A stretch of 64,000 bases of DNA from Athripsodes cinereus. Taxonomy: Eukaryota; Arthropoda; Insecta; Trichoptera; Leptoceridae. Each line of letters begins with the position of its first letter. Position 1 is the stretch's first letter. The notes below the pieces were generated by a model. That model was not told the origin of the DNA, searched no databases, and was given only the letters and a program-made list of their open reading frames with translations. The stretch is taken from NCBI GenBank assembly GCA_947579605.1, contig OX388314.1:19651982-19715981 (forward strand), given 5' to 3'. The translations under genes were made by a program, and so were the position numbers. Below, one piece after another: positions 50,901-62,833 of this stretch.

Positions 50901-51190
50901 CATTGAAGGAGATCCACCGTCCACCTGGAAACCGCAGAAGTCTGGGGACTTCAATTTATCCGAAATTCTTGACATAAAAACCATGTCCACACTGAATGAG
51001 CCATAGTGTGGGGCCTGAAGGGCTGGCCAGACAAGATACCCTCGTGTGTGGAATCTTTTGACTACACTCCTTCGATGTCCCTTCAATTCGAAAATGGTAT
51101 TTTTGTATTTTTCCCGGTTGGTAATTGAACTCAGACCTCGTGAGTCAAAGGCAAGAGCCTCCGCGCCACTCCGGTTGTCGTTGTCAAGTT
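50901..51190 (-). mobile_element. tRNA-related SINE with body, minus strand
   Basis: On the minus strand the head (51190 down to about 51110) matches the SINE at 18609: tgcctttgactcacgaggtc then a B-box-like gagttcaattacc. The body down to 50901 contains a segment (50901-50966) whose reverse complement recurs at 1591-1656, so head and body appear to belong to one repeat or two nested ones. Both strands are free of real frames. Confidence 0.7.
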
Positions 51191-51256
51191 CAACCTCGAT
51201 CGATTCTATTCGAACATTATCACAAAACAGATTTTTAACAACATTTTAACATTCTT

Positions 51257-51590
51257 ATGAGAAGAGTTAGAAGTGATGATATTAGGAGAATGAGTAGATG
51301 CGGTAGGAGTGTTATGGATAGAATGCGTGTAAATGAATTGCGATACTTTGAACATGTGGAACGAATAAATGTTGAAAGATTGATTAAGAGGGCATATTGA
51401 TCTGAAAGAATGAGAACTACGTGACTTGGCCACGTGGATTAAATTCTTAGTGGAAGCCCGCGTGTTACGGAAGAGAAATCGGCGTGCATGTACGAAGCAA
51501 GAGAAGAATGTAAAAATATAATAATATGGCGTTCCGTTTTCTCTACCCACCCCACTTGGATGCATCGTGAGGGTATAGTATAGTAGTTAT
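51257..51590 (+). mobile_element. 3' fragment of the same LINE family, decayed
   Basis: About 330 bp match the C-terminal RT region and 3' end of the LINE (gatattaggagaatgag, then gaatgcgtgtaaatgaattg, then gcgttccgttttctc, then cgtgagggtatagtatagta). Internal deletions and stops show that it is inactive. It lies 2.4 kb downstream of the near full-length copy on the same strand. Confidence 0.85.
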
Positions 51591-54106
51591 TTGAAAGCTG
51601 ACCATATTATAATTATAAAAGATACTATGTGAGAAAAATACTCGTTTCTCATTAAAGCGTGTACCTAACAAATCGCACAGTGGATTATTCTGCCAATTTA
51701 TGTGGACAATAATATTAAACCGCCAAAAATATATACCATAAGACGTGATGTTTATACTTTATAGATTGCCATCGTCATTATTATCTTGCAGAACTATAAG
51801 CAAGTAGTAAATAGGTACCTACCTTGTTAGAATAAAAATTAATCTCCCTTTTCTTTCTTTCATTATTTATGTATTTTTTGTCCTTCTTTTTATATTTCTA
51901 TTCATCGCAACATTATTATTAGAGTTTCTAGTTTATCCCCTACCATGCTTAGCGGGTAATATAGTGTATGTCTGCACAGGTAAATTCAATTTATAAAGAA
52001 CAAATACTGGACAATACTTACGCCAATGATTCTCAAAATATAAATTGTGCAATTTGCTTAAGTAATCTGTTCGAAAATGTCATTAATTATTAATCCTATA
52101 ATAATAAACTCTTCTAATATAATTTGACCTACATAATAATTTCATGGCATATTGAAAATATCCTACTTCTAGATCAAATGGGTTGATATTAGCTGTTCTT
52201 TTTATAGTAATTTTAAGAAAAAATATATCTTGTGTTTATTTTTCACACTCTGCGTACGGTCTTGATATAGTATTGTAATAAAATTTGAAAATGTATAATT
52301 TCATAATTAGATATGTTTTCGTTAAAATTTATTCACATCATTCTTTGTTTTGTATCTACAGTGTGCGACTTACAAAAAACTGTTTTTTTATTATCCTTTT
52401 TCATATTTTTTACTACTTTCAGTATTTTCAATATAATGCATAAATAAATAATATGTTTCATTACAATAAAATATAATGCTGTCCTATTTGGTACATTCTA
52501 TTCTTTTTGTCTAACTCGTAAAAGTGACACTTGTGTACCTAAAGGAGGGCAGTAGGTAATACTAATATATACTTAAATTTAGAATACATAATTATTCGAT
52601 GTTCATAATATTTTGAATTAAGAATGAGTAATTTTCAATGAAAGTTTGGAAAATGTTGTCTGTAACAAAATATCAATCCCCTTCTTTTGTATTAAGTCCT
52701 GTATTGAACATGGCGTATTATTTTTTGTGCATAATATCGTCCATCTATTTATTAAAATAATAATTATTACTTCTCATTCCCCTTGTTATTAACGAAAGAA
52801 AGAAAGAGATGTGCGTATTACATATTATATTTTTGTTATAAAGAAGAGAAAAATAATCGTGATTATTCTTATGTTATTTTGTTCCCATTTCATTTCACAT
52901 CACATGGTTCTTTTGTTTATTCGAGTTTCTTTTGAAATTATTTTATCTAGACAATACATTTTAATATTATCTTACACATATGCTTTTACGTATCGAATTT
53001 TAAGGGTCCGGTCAGTTGGATCATACCTACAAGTACCCAGTGTCTACCCGTCTTAATAATCGCTGTAGTTTAAAAAAATATGTTAGATACATAATTGTTC
53101 ATGTTTTATCCTTGATTGAGTTCTATTTTTACCACCAAATAGCTACTTGCGTTTGAATAATTTAAAATACACCTATTCGTATTCTGAATTTCGTCTTCTG
53201 AAAATAGATAAACCATTATTAACTAAAAATAAATATTTTCTAAGCTTTATCTAGTGTCCATTAACTATATTGATTTTAAAGTAGATTATCCATATTCCTG
53301 TTTTTGACATAGGCAGGTATGTATTATTTTCAATAGTTTTTCATAGTTACCTACTTGTCTTTAATAAACTCAAATATATTTTTTCATGAGTGCCTACTTA
53401 TTTGCAATATTTTTGGCCTAGCATTCAAGATCACATGTGAAGGTACCTAGATTTCTTTATAAATGTCACTGAATTCAATTGTGCATTTTAACGATATAAA
53501 ATAGTACCTGATAATAATTTATTATGTTTAAAATTTAGATCAAAACTATTAGGTACATATACCTATATAAGCACCCATTCCGTATTCTATTAAAACAACA
53601 AGAGAATTGGAATAATGCAAGTATTTTTACCTGCATTAAATTTTACCTTTGCAATATTGTATGCGTACCTATTGAATTCTGTTCACACGACGACGCATGG
53701 TCAAACGGTAATGCGCATCATTCTACTTGCATTGTTTCACAATAATGCATCTTGGTTTCTCTTCAAATCCCCTACAAAGAACATCAATAATAATGGATAC
53801 AATACGAACATAACAACAATTCCTGACTGACAGTGGAGAAGACGAGCTAAAAAAAATATAGATACCTACATTTACCTTAGTTTTTGAACGTATTATTATT
53901 GTATTGATGCATTTTGTATACGTCCGCATTGCGATCATGGCGTGCGCTTCACGCATTTTAGTTTTTATCGTTATTAAAAATTGTTAGTTGGATATTTTCT
54001 CATTCATTCAAAACTTGTGGTAGGGATATTATATTTGAAAGATTTATCTTTGATTGTCATAACTTTTTAGAGCAAAATTTATAAATATATTTTTATATTG
54101 TTTCAG

Positions 54107-57105
54107 ATAACAAAGAACCAATCGACCAAAAACCAGAGCTTACACAAGAGCAACAAATGATGCGATTCCTCGAGCAACAACAGTTGCTTCATCAGCAAAT
54201 GCAGCAACAAATGCATCAGCAACAACTACAACAAGCCCAGCAACAGCAGCAGCAACAACAGCAAGATCAACAAAGACAATCTGAAGAAAATAGCTCGGAA
54301 CAACATTCTTGTCCATTCTGTAATTTCAGCAGTGACTCAGAATTGAGATTGCAAGCTCATATTGTTGCACAACATGGAGCACCTACGCCTACCCCACCTT
54401 CTTTTCTTTGTCCACTCTGCCAAGATGGCTTCAGAGACAGACCTGCTTTGGAAAGACACGTTATGCAAATACATTCAGTTAATTCTGAAGGACTTCAAAG
54501 ATTGCTTATGCTTGTAGATCAAAGTCACTGGCTCAACAGTACAAGACTAGTAAGTCCTGATTCAGTTGCAAGCAGCAAAGATTCCGGACAAAAGAATGAT
54601 TCGACAAATTTAGACGAAGAAAGAGAAACAACAACTCCACATAGCGAGGAAAATACAGAATATGAGAATGAAAGATGTACGACGTGTGGTAAGAATTTCA
54701 AGAACATTGATGAGCTTTGCTTACACCAGAACGAAACTGGACACTTAGAACTGAAACAAACACCTCAAGGTCCAGGTTATCTGTGTTGGAAGAAGGGATG
54801 TAATCAATATTTCAACAATGCTCAAGCTTTGCAAATGCACTTCAAAGAAATTCATGCAAAGAATTCAATTTCCAACATGTCCGTTTCTGAAAAGCACGTT
54901 TACAAGTACAGATGCAATCAGTGTAGCTTAGCATTCAAAACAATGGAAAAATTGCAATTGCATTCTCAATATCATTTAATTCGTGATGCAACTAAATGTG
55001 TTTTGTGTGGACGAAGCTTTAGATCGATCTTGGCTCTTCACAAACACGTTGAAACATCTCACTCTGAATTGACGGAAGAGGAAGTTGCTGCATTTAAACA
55101 AAGTTTAATGTCAAATCCTTTGTTATTGGCAGGGCTTCAAGGTCAAGTACTTGACAGTTCAACTAATGAATTACTGAAGAAAGAATCTTTAAAACTTACT
55201 GAAGAAGAAATGATGGAGTTGGAAGAAAGCAAAGATCTGAATAATTTAAGCAATGAAGATGGTAATCAAAATGATGGTGAGAATTCGGATGATTCCATTG
55301 TTTACAAAGACCAACAGTTTTTGGAAGATTATTTGAACTCTCAAGCCATGGCTGAAGACTCTTATAATGATCCAAATAGAAAATACAAGTGCCATCGCTG
55401 CAAAGTAGCATTTACAAGACAATCATACTTGACCTCACACAACAAAACACTTCTCCATAGAAAGGGTGAAAAACTTACGTACCCCATGGAGAAGTACTTA
55501 GACCCCAATAGACCCTTTAAATGTGACGTATGCAAGGAGTCATTCACTCAAAAGAATATTCTGCTGGTACATTATAATAGTGTGAGCCACCTGCATAAGT
55601 TAAAAAGAGCCATGCAAGAACAACAAAACAATAATAATGTGCCACCCAGTTCACCGGGCGTGGGAGGAACAGGACTCAATACATCCAACCTGGCACTCAC
55701 TCCCAAGAGTACATCTAGTGAGGAAGATGACAAAAAGAGATACAAGTGCAACATATGCAAAGTCGCCTACACACAAGGAAGTACATTGGACATCCACATG
55801 CGATCCGTACTTCATCAGACACGAGCTAGCAAACTCCAAGACTTGGCGATATCGGGTCAAATAGATCTATCGAAACCTCTCATAGAACAACCAGACATTC
55901 CCAAACAAGATCCCGCTAAAATCTTTCAAGACATGTTGTCGCCTAAAAATACATCCCCTTCATCTAGTAGCAGTGGCGGTGCGAGGGGAGGGTCCCCACC
56001 GGGTCCCGGTCCCCCCTCCCCATCCCCCGGGCCGCAAGGCGTGGCCTGCAACAGATGCCACGCGCTATTCCCTACACAGGATCAGTTGAGCGCACACCAG
56101 GCGCTATATTGTTTCTTGGGGCCCGCCGCTTTGGCTGCAGCGGGACTCGCTAATCTCGATTCAAATAACGAAACGGCCGACGACATGGTTGCCAAAACAA
56201 ATAATCAACCGAAGAAAACAGATTCGCAGATTTATAAACATCTGCTAGAGAGTTTCGGATTCGATCTCGTCATGCAATATAACGAGAATCATCAGAGGAG
56301 GCAACTGAAGATACAGAGGGAGAATGAGGAAAAGGAAAATGCGCGCGCTCCTACTCCTCCCGCCCTCCCCGCCCCTCCGGAGCCTGAATTGGAGGAAGAA
56401 AATGTTCCAGAGGGAGAGGTCCCGGAGGCGGCAAAATCTACGTGCCAACATTGTAATAAAGAGTTTTCTAGTGTGTGGGTGCTTAAAACACATTGTGAAG
56501 AAGTGCATAAAGATAAAGTGCCGTTAGAATTTTTAGAACAGTTCGCGGAACAATTCAAAAGTGAATACGAAAAGAAAGCAGTGGTAGTGACAGCCGCGAC
56601 CTCCTCTACCGTGACGTCAAGTCCTCGCGTGTCTTCCCCGGTGGGAGGGAGCGGGGGAGAGGTAGTGAGTGCCGTGACCTCCACCCCAACTCCCTCCGCG
56701 CAACCTCCCTCCTCGTCCACTCCGGGACCGCAGGGAGACCAGACTCCACAACCTCCGGCACAACAGCAACGTGCTGATAGTGAGGAAAGAGTGAATGAGG
56801 GCAATGCAATGCAACTCGCTCAACAAATGAGTGAAATGCAGGCTGCTCTAGGAGTGATACAATTACAACAACAGTTGGGACAATTACATCCAGTTGTCGC
56901 TCAAATGATTTCAATGGGATTACCTCTTGGATTGAATGTGGGAGCCTTAGCTGCTCTGAACTTGCAGCCCCCTCTAGTGCCTTTGATGATGCCTCCACCA
57001 CCCTTCGATCAGATGCCCCTGGCCCCTCCGTTTCCTCAGCAAGAGGGACAGCAGGCAGCCATGCTGAAACAACAACATGCCATGATGCAGCAACATCAAC
57101 AACAG
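54107..57105 (+). CDS. zfh2: zfh2/ZFHX3-4 orthologue, second coding exon (poly-Q and eleven zinc fingers)
   Basis: The acceptor tttcag ends at 54106. Its first two bases complete the codon (Asp 927) split by the phase-1 intron, and the frame then runs open for 999 codons to the donor aacag|gtaag at 57105/57106 (phase 0). A Gln-rich stretch comes first, around residues 945-985. Eleven C2H2-type fingers follow, with first Cys at about residues 995, 1028, 1117, 1153 (long Cys spacing, CWKKGC), 1196, 1224, 1355, 1399, 1474, 1574 and 1706. Acidic and Pro/Ser-rich linkers separate them, and a second Gln/Met/Pro-rich stretch precedes the donor. Fingers with long His spacing (for example SHNKTLLH, VHYNSVSH, IHMRSVLH) are typical of ZFHX proteins. 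An ATG at 54157 is internal, not a start. The frame also stays open past the donor to a stop at 57277-57279, inside a repeat; this would matter only if the intron were retained. Confidence 0.95.
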
Positions 57106-57140
57106 GTAAGATTTACATTTTCAAATAATCTAATAATGAT

Positions 57141-57290
57141 AAATTCAGCGATGAGGTATGACATCCATCATGAACTCATATTTTTATTGACACGTGGAAG
57201 ACAACGTGTATGTTCACTACATGCAAATGGTCTACTGGCCACTCTCTTGTGGGATTTTATAGATCAAGTTGACACGTGATGATTCGATCA
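57141..57290 (+). mobile_element. Family A repeat just downstream of the zfh2 exon 2 donor
   Basis: It has aaattcagcgatgaggtatg, tgtatgttcactacatgc (stem region), tctactggccactctc and gacacgtgatgat. It begins 35 bp after the donor at 57106. The exon 2 frame runs through it to a stop at 57277-57279. Confidence 0.75.
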
Positions 57291-58179
57291 TTTATTTCAA
57301 TCATAAATTTAATGTCAATCAATCTAGCTACAAAGGTTGATATTTCATTTTTACATTCATCAATGAGATATTTATAAAATAAACCCTTTCTAGTAACAAG
57401 TTGAAATATAATTTTCATAATATACTCATTTCTATAACAAACAATAATATATTAATCACATGTCTCAAAAGGAATAAATCTGCATTGATCTAGTAGCATT
57501 TTGTATAAATAAATATAAAACATAAATTAAATATTTCATATTTAATTGCAACCGGATTTTGAATAAAATTAACTATTTCACATAATTATACATTATTCCT
57601 GCAATGATTTTAGATAGCTGATTTTTTTATCATGTATTTAAAACTAGATTGATTAGTTTTTAAAAACGACATAATAATTATTAAATGTTAATTACGTAAG
57701 AAAACTATTAAATATAATTTTATTTTCTATATTAATAATAATAACTACAACGAAGTTTATTAAAGTTAATAGTTTCCAATTACAGTTTTTATCCCTTTTT
57801 AATTTTATACCTTAATCGTGGCGTAGGTATAGGTAGTAGATTCACTATAAAATAAAACAATATAATTATGTTTAATATCAGTAATTAAATAATTATAAAC
57901 CTTGTAAAACATTTTGATATCATTATTTATTGAATCTTTGATGTGTAGAAAAGGTTTTCGCATTATCAATAAATTACAATCTATCAATTATTAAGTGTGG
58001 TTATAAATCTATAACCTGTTGCAATATCAATGTACATACTTTTAATTACAAATTAAATTCATTCATAGTAACTAATCACGTTGATATGAAATTATTGAAA
58101 GTAATGAATGCTTCTTTTGCATATAAGTGCAACGTGCTCTTTTTAATATATTGTACGAAATAGATGTGGGTGTATGATT

Positions 58180-58290
58180 GAAAATGTCCTAACAAGACGA
58201 AAGACGTCTCTCTGGAGAATAAATCGCATAGTAGAATAAAACATTATTTTGTTTTATTAATTTCGTATCTGTGGGGGCTTGATTCACTGT
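58180..58290 (+). repeat. Family C repeat (three copies in window: 58180 +, 9784-9900 -, 35222-35285 +)
   Basis: The shared core is tcctaacaagacgaaagacg followed by tctctctggagaataaat and tagtagaataaaac. The copy at 9784-9900 is reverse complemented; the copy at 35222 is shorter and more diverged. The core contains a small gacg...cgtc inverted repeat. Class unknown. Confidence 0.65.
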
Positions 58291-58559
58291 CTTTTCTTAT
58301 TTAGATTTGTATATTAATATTTTTCCCTAAAAATTTCGAATACTTTAAGCAAATGTTTATCTCTCATTATCAGGTTTCAAATCTGTGTTTAACCTTCGTC
58401 CAAATTTTGATTTATTTTGCAATATGTTATTTTATTTTATTTTATTTATTCAGTTAGGATCAGACAGTTGAAACAATTAGTATAGACATCAAAAGACAAC
58501 AATAGACAAACCAATTAAGATCCCCTTTTTACCAATGTAATAAACATAAATTTGAGACT

Positions 58560-58800
58560 TAAAATGATAAAAGACATATAAATGTAAAAAAATGTGTAAA
58601 ATGTTAAAATGTAAAAGTGTAAAAAAAGTGTTAAAAATGTAAATAAATGTAAATTTTTTTAAAAAAAGTATAAAATATATAAAATGTTAAAATGCAAAAA
58701 ATTGTACAAATGCGAAAAATGTAAAAAGGTATAAAATGCAAAATGTATAGTTATAATGCGAAAAATGTAAAAAAGCAAATAAATGCAAAAATATAAAAAC
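58560..58800 (+). repeat. A-rich degenerate repeat tract
   Basis: About 240 bp are built from loosely repeated words such as aaaatgtaaaa and aaaatgttaaaatgc with almost no C. The next 235 bp (58800-59035) have a much higher C content and no frame, suggesting the tract is the A-rich end of a retroelement remnant. Confidence 0.6.
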
Positions 58801-60800
58801 ACTCAAACCCACCAAAGTCCACTAATCCAATCTCCAAAAGTAGCGTTTACCATATTATGAAAGTAGGAAAGCAAATTCCCCTATGGAACAACAGATGAAT
58901 CCAGGCCCCCCGAGACACCCTCCCTGAACTCTCGCACACTCAACGAAAAGAAATCCAAACCCCGAAAAAATGAGTTATAAAGCGCGCAAGTTCGCCTTAA
59001 AATTATGTGGACATGCCAAAATAAAATGAAATTTAGACAATATTACCTACAAATGAAACAATGTATGAAAAGAACATGTTTTTTTTCTATTAAGATTTGT
59101 ACAAATAATTTTGAAATTCCATATTATGTTTGTTTCATATTTAGTATGTTAGAGAACATTCTTTTTATTTTCATTTAGCTCTAACCATAGATATTTCATT
59201 AAATTAACAAATTAGATACTGAAATGATAAGTTAATGGAAATATTTGATAAAGTTATATTCAAAACAAACATATTAATAATATGTAAATGATCTAAACGA
59301 TTTAATTGAATATAAATGATTAATTTCAACATTTCACATGTTCAATACTAATATAAAAAAATCTTTCCAAATTTCTTTCATTTTTTCTCATTATTAATTT
59401 ACTTTGTAGAATGTTCCCAGGTAGTTATATAGTTAGGACTTTGTATGATTATAATGTATTTCCTCATATTTCTGTATAATTCCTCACAACGGAACTAATG
59501 TGAACTAATGAGTTTTGTGAATGTATAACGGTAATTACGATCAACCTATAATTTGGGCAAATTATAAAAAGTTGGCAATCAGTCTCAGTTTACATGTGGA
59601 GACATGGATACATATAATAATACATTTGCATAAGTTTCCCCAATATATATAACGTACTGATTTTCCTCCAATTATATTATATTAGTTACCTACTTTAATA
59701 TAATTTTCTTTTCTTTTCCCTTTCAATTCATTTCAACAAATTAGAAACACACTAAAACTTAGAATTGCTATAATACCTAGGTATATCATTTTAGACACAT
59801 GTAATATCCAAATTTTCATAATTAACAAAAATGGCTGAAAAATAATAATAATGTCAAAATAATAATTTGGTAACAATATCTGTGTAGACAATTATATTAG
59901 ATAGATAAATTTTCTTTCTACGAGTTGCTCAGTTTGAATATCAAATCTTAGTTCTAACCTTTATAACTAAATTGTAGACAGAAAATATACAGGGAACTAT
60001 AGATATGATATTATAAAAACATTTATAGACCATTTAAATCTAATTAACACATTTTGCGGTACTCTTCACATTGAACCGTTTAGGTTCCAAATCCAAATTT
60101 ATTATAACTAAAATATCTTCCAAATTCAAATTTATTTAACGTCTGTACATAGGTGCCCAGTATCATTCGTCAAAATTAATGCAGTAAAACTCAAAGAAAT
60201 CACTTAGGTACCTACTGTACTTTGTGTAGATTCATTCAATAGATTTAAAAAATATCATTTAAACGTAATTCTCACCCCCATAAAACATTAATTTCTACAA
60301 TTTTTACCCTCTAATACCCTACACTCTGTGATTTATGCACGCTTTAATTTCGTGAATCATTATATTTATGTATAGACGAAGAAATTAAAGAAAAATCACC
60401 GTGTTTTTTTTTTATTTTCTTCCATCTCATTATTTTTCATTTTCACTCATGTAACCTGATCATTAAATGTTATTACCTACGTGAAATCGAGTAACTGTTA
60501 TTTTGTGACAAATTAATCACACGGTTGTGATGATTACCTACTCATAAGTAACAGCTACCTGTGTTTTTTTTAATCCATTACTAGTATTACCCTTGCGTTT
60601 CCTTTGTTTTTAGTAATTGATTCGGAACACATTACTAATTTAATAATTCATTTCTTGTATCAAAATTCAGATTTTATTTCATTCCAACATTAATGCTATG
60701 TTCTATAAATTAATGACTAACCACACCATAAATGTGTTTTTTGTATTATTTTCTTAAGCCAATTCGCAAGTGTCAGGCCACCATTCCTCGTTCACTCATT

Positions 60801-60885
60801 TATACCATCACGACATTTTCCACAAATGAGGTAGCCAGTAATCTAAATGAATGTAATAATCACCACCAAACAGACACCATTCCTG
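60801..60885 (-). mobile_element. Family A fragment, minus strand
   Basis: The words tataccatcacgacattttc and cacaaatgaggtagccagta match the 3' end of the consensus. Confidence 0.6.
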
Positions 60886-61944
60886 CATATTCCTAAAAGG
60901 AGTTTGCGTTATTGCCTTGCGCAATTGCGCAATGTCGTATAAAAGCTTACATCTCTCAAAAATAAAAGAAATGCATCCAACTTTTATTTACCTACTAAAA
61001 ACATCAAACTAATTTGTGAAATCTATTAAGCTTTTGTACGTAGTAACAGTAAAGTACAATCATTATTTTTCATAGTATCACAATTATTGCAACTTACAAG
61101 AAAGCTCTCGCATCTATATAAATAAAAATTGATATTTCTGATGTATAAATCCCTAGATCTAAAACTATCTATCAAACGCTTCCTAATTACGTCACATTAA
61201 CGGTTTTTCTATCTGAGAAGGGTTCAATTATTGTAATTTCTCAAATACATCCCCATTTTAATTTTTATCAAGTACCCACGAAGGTATCTACATTTTGTAA
61301 CGATAATTATTTTCCGTACTGGCAACTCTAATTTATAAGTATTATTATTATTATTACTATTGAGGATCAATGTGAACTTGCAACATTGATACATTTATCA
61401 AATTATTTTTATTGTCCTTGATAGAGTAAAGATCTACGTACCTGTGGGACAAGTATGTCCTTGTTCACATATCCCCTAAATTATTTATATTATATCGTAT
61501 GAAGACCCTTTTTTGTACCAAATAATATTGTGTACATATTATATTATTTTTTCTACCTGGATGACAAATGATAACAATGTTTTACCCCCTGAACCTATTT
61601 TCAATATTGTCTGACGATCAATAGGTACAGTATATTTATTTATTTAAAAAATTGTTAAAAAATCCTTCCTTCAAAAATTATCGATTCACATATACATATT
61701 TGAATAAAAGTTGATTAAATGAAAAGTATCGTAATAACTTAGGGAATCTCTATTTAATATTAAGATGAACAAATAAATTACCGAAATTAATAAAAAGCGT
61801 GTATTAACACACATTCATGATTTAGAATCATGTAGTAATTCAGCTTTAATTATCAGTACCTACGTCGAAAAAAATTCAATATTTATCATAAATATGTTTT
61901 TTTTTGTCTTTAATTTAATCAAAGAATAAAGACATTATATACCT

Positions 61945-62077
61945 ATTCAACGATGAGGTTTGCAATCCATCCTAAATGTCTTTGGCACGGCGAGGACAGT
62001 TTGCATGCTTATTTCATGCAGCTGGTCTGCTGGCTACCCCACTTGTTGAATTTGTCGTGATATAGTATTAGTAGTAG
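61945..62077 (+). mobile_element. Family A repeat, near full length
   Basis: It has attcaacgatgaggtttgc, catcctaaatgtcttt, gcatgcttatttcatgc (stem), ctggtctgctggctacccc and tcgtgatatagtattagtag. A further 3' fragment on the minus strand lies at 62240-62270. Confidence 0.8.
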
Positions 62078-62833
62078 ATTTTAATTTAGACTTTTTTACA
62101 TATTGTCTCTTGATATGGAAGCTGTAGAAATAAATACCAGGTGATTTAATGTCGAAGCATCGATCTTCCATATATATATTCTCATTGTTCATAATAATAT
62201 TATTGTTTGCGCAGATCTATTATTCTTTCTGGTTTATTGTCATCATCAGCATATGCCACAAGTGAGAAGCACATATTCACGCAACCGTACGATAGAAAGA
62301 GAGATGCAATCTAATATCATGTGAAGGATCCTTTTGTTCCAAAATGTTTGAAATTTAGATTCGAAGAAGAGCATTATTATTACCTATTGCATTTTTTCTT
62401 CCACATTACCTGGGGGATTATTCCGTATACAACTAATGTAATGTATGTGTGTGATGAATTTATTTATATTATTATATGCTTGAGCAGGATGCGAATACTG
62501 TAAGAGTGTGAGATAAATTTAATATCATTACATTCGACCGCCTAGACGTGGTTTTTATTGTTATTTGCCTATTGACAAAAGATTTCGAAACGATAGCAAT
62601 TGTTACTTAGCGTGATTCTTGAAATTAGCTCACGTAAATAAGCTCTAGGAGCAATGTGCATTGTTAAGATTTTTGTAAAAATCCTTTCTAAGGACAACAA
62701 TGCTGTTAAGATTAAAAAAATATATCACTGAATGCTTCGGCAAATGCAATTTCATAGTTTATCTATTTACTTGATCGAAAATTGTTCAATAACATGCATT
62801 TAATACTAATTATTTGTTTTCTTTTTTCCCCAG

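Larger units (their letters stand above)
42099..54106 (+). other. zfh2 intron 1 of the visible coding part (12,008 bp)
   Basis: The intron is bounded by gttagt at 42099 and tttcag at 54106, phase 1. It contains an hAT-like element (43339-44038), a decayed minus-strand LINE end (44590-44760), the near full-length sense-oriented RTE LINE (about 44876-48867), a family A fragment (49979), a composite SINE (50901-51190) and a LINE 3' fragment (51257-51590). Stretches 42240-43330, 48870-49970, 50030-50890 and 51600-54100 show only AT-rich sequence. A moderately GC-rich non-coding patch at 49560-49780 is not assigned. Confidence 0.9.
57106..62833 (+). other. zfh2 intron 2 of the visible coding part (5,728 bp)
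   Basis: The intron is bounded by gtaaga at 57106 and ccccag at 62833, phase 0. It holds three family A copies or partial copies (57141, 60801, 61945), a fragment at 62240, one family C repeat (58180-58290) and an A-rich degenerate repeat tract (58560-58800) followed by a less AT-rich unique-looking block (58800-59035). The remaining stretches (57300-58170, 59040-60790, 60890-61940, 62280-62820) are AT-rich with nothing recognised. Confidence 0.9.

Noticed and set aside
54157..54159. ATG as start of a separate gene in zfh2 exon 2
   Set aside because: The frame extends upstream to the acceptor at 54106 and joins exon 1 in phase. It is internal, although it could serve in a truncated transcript.
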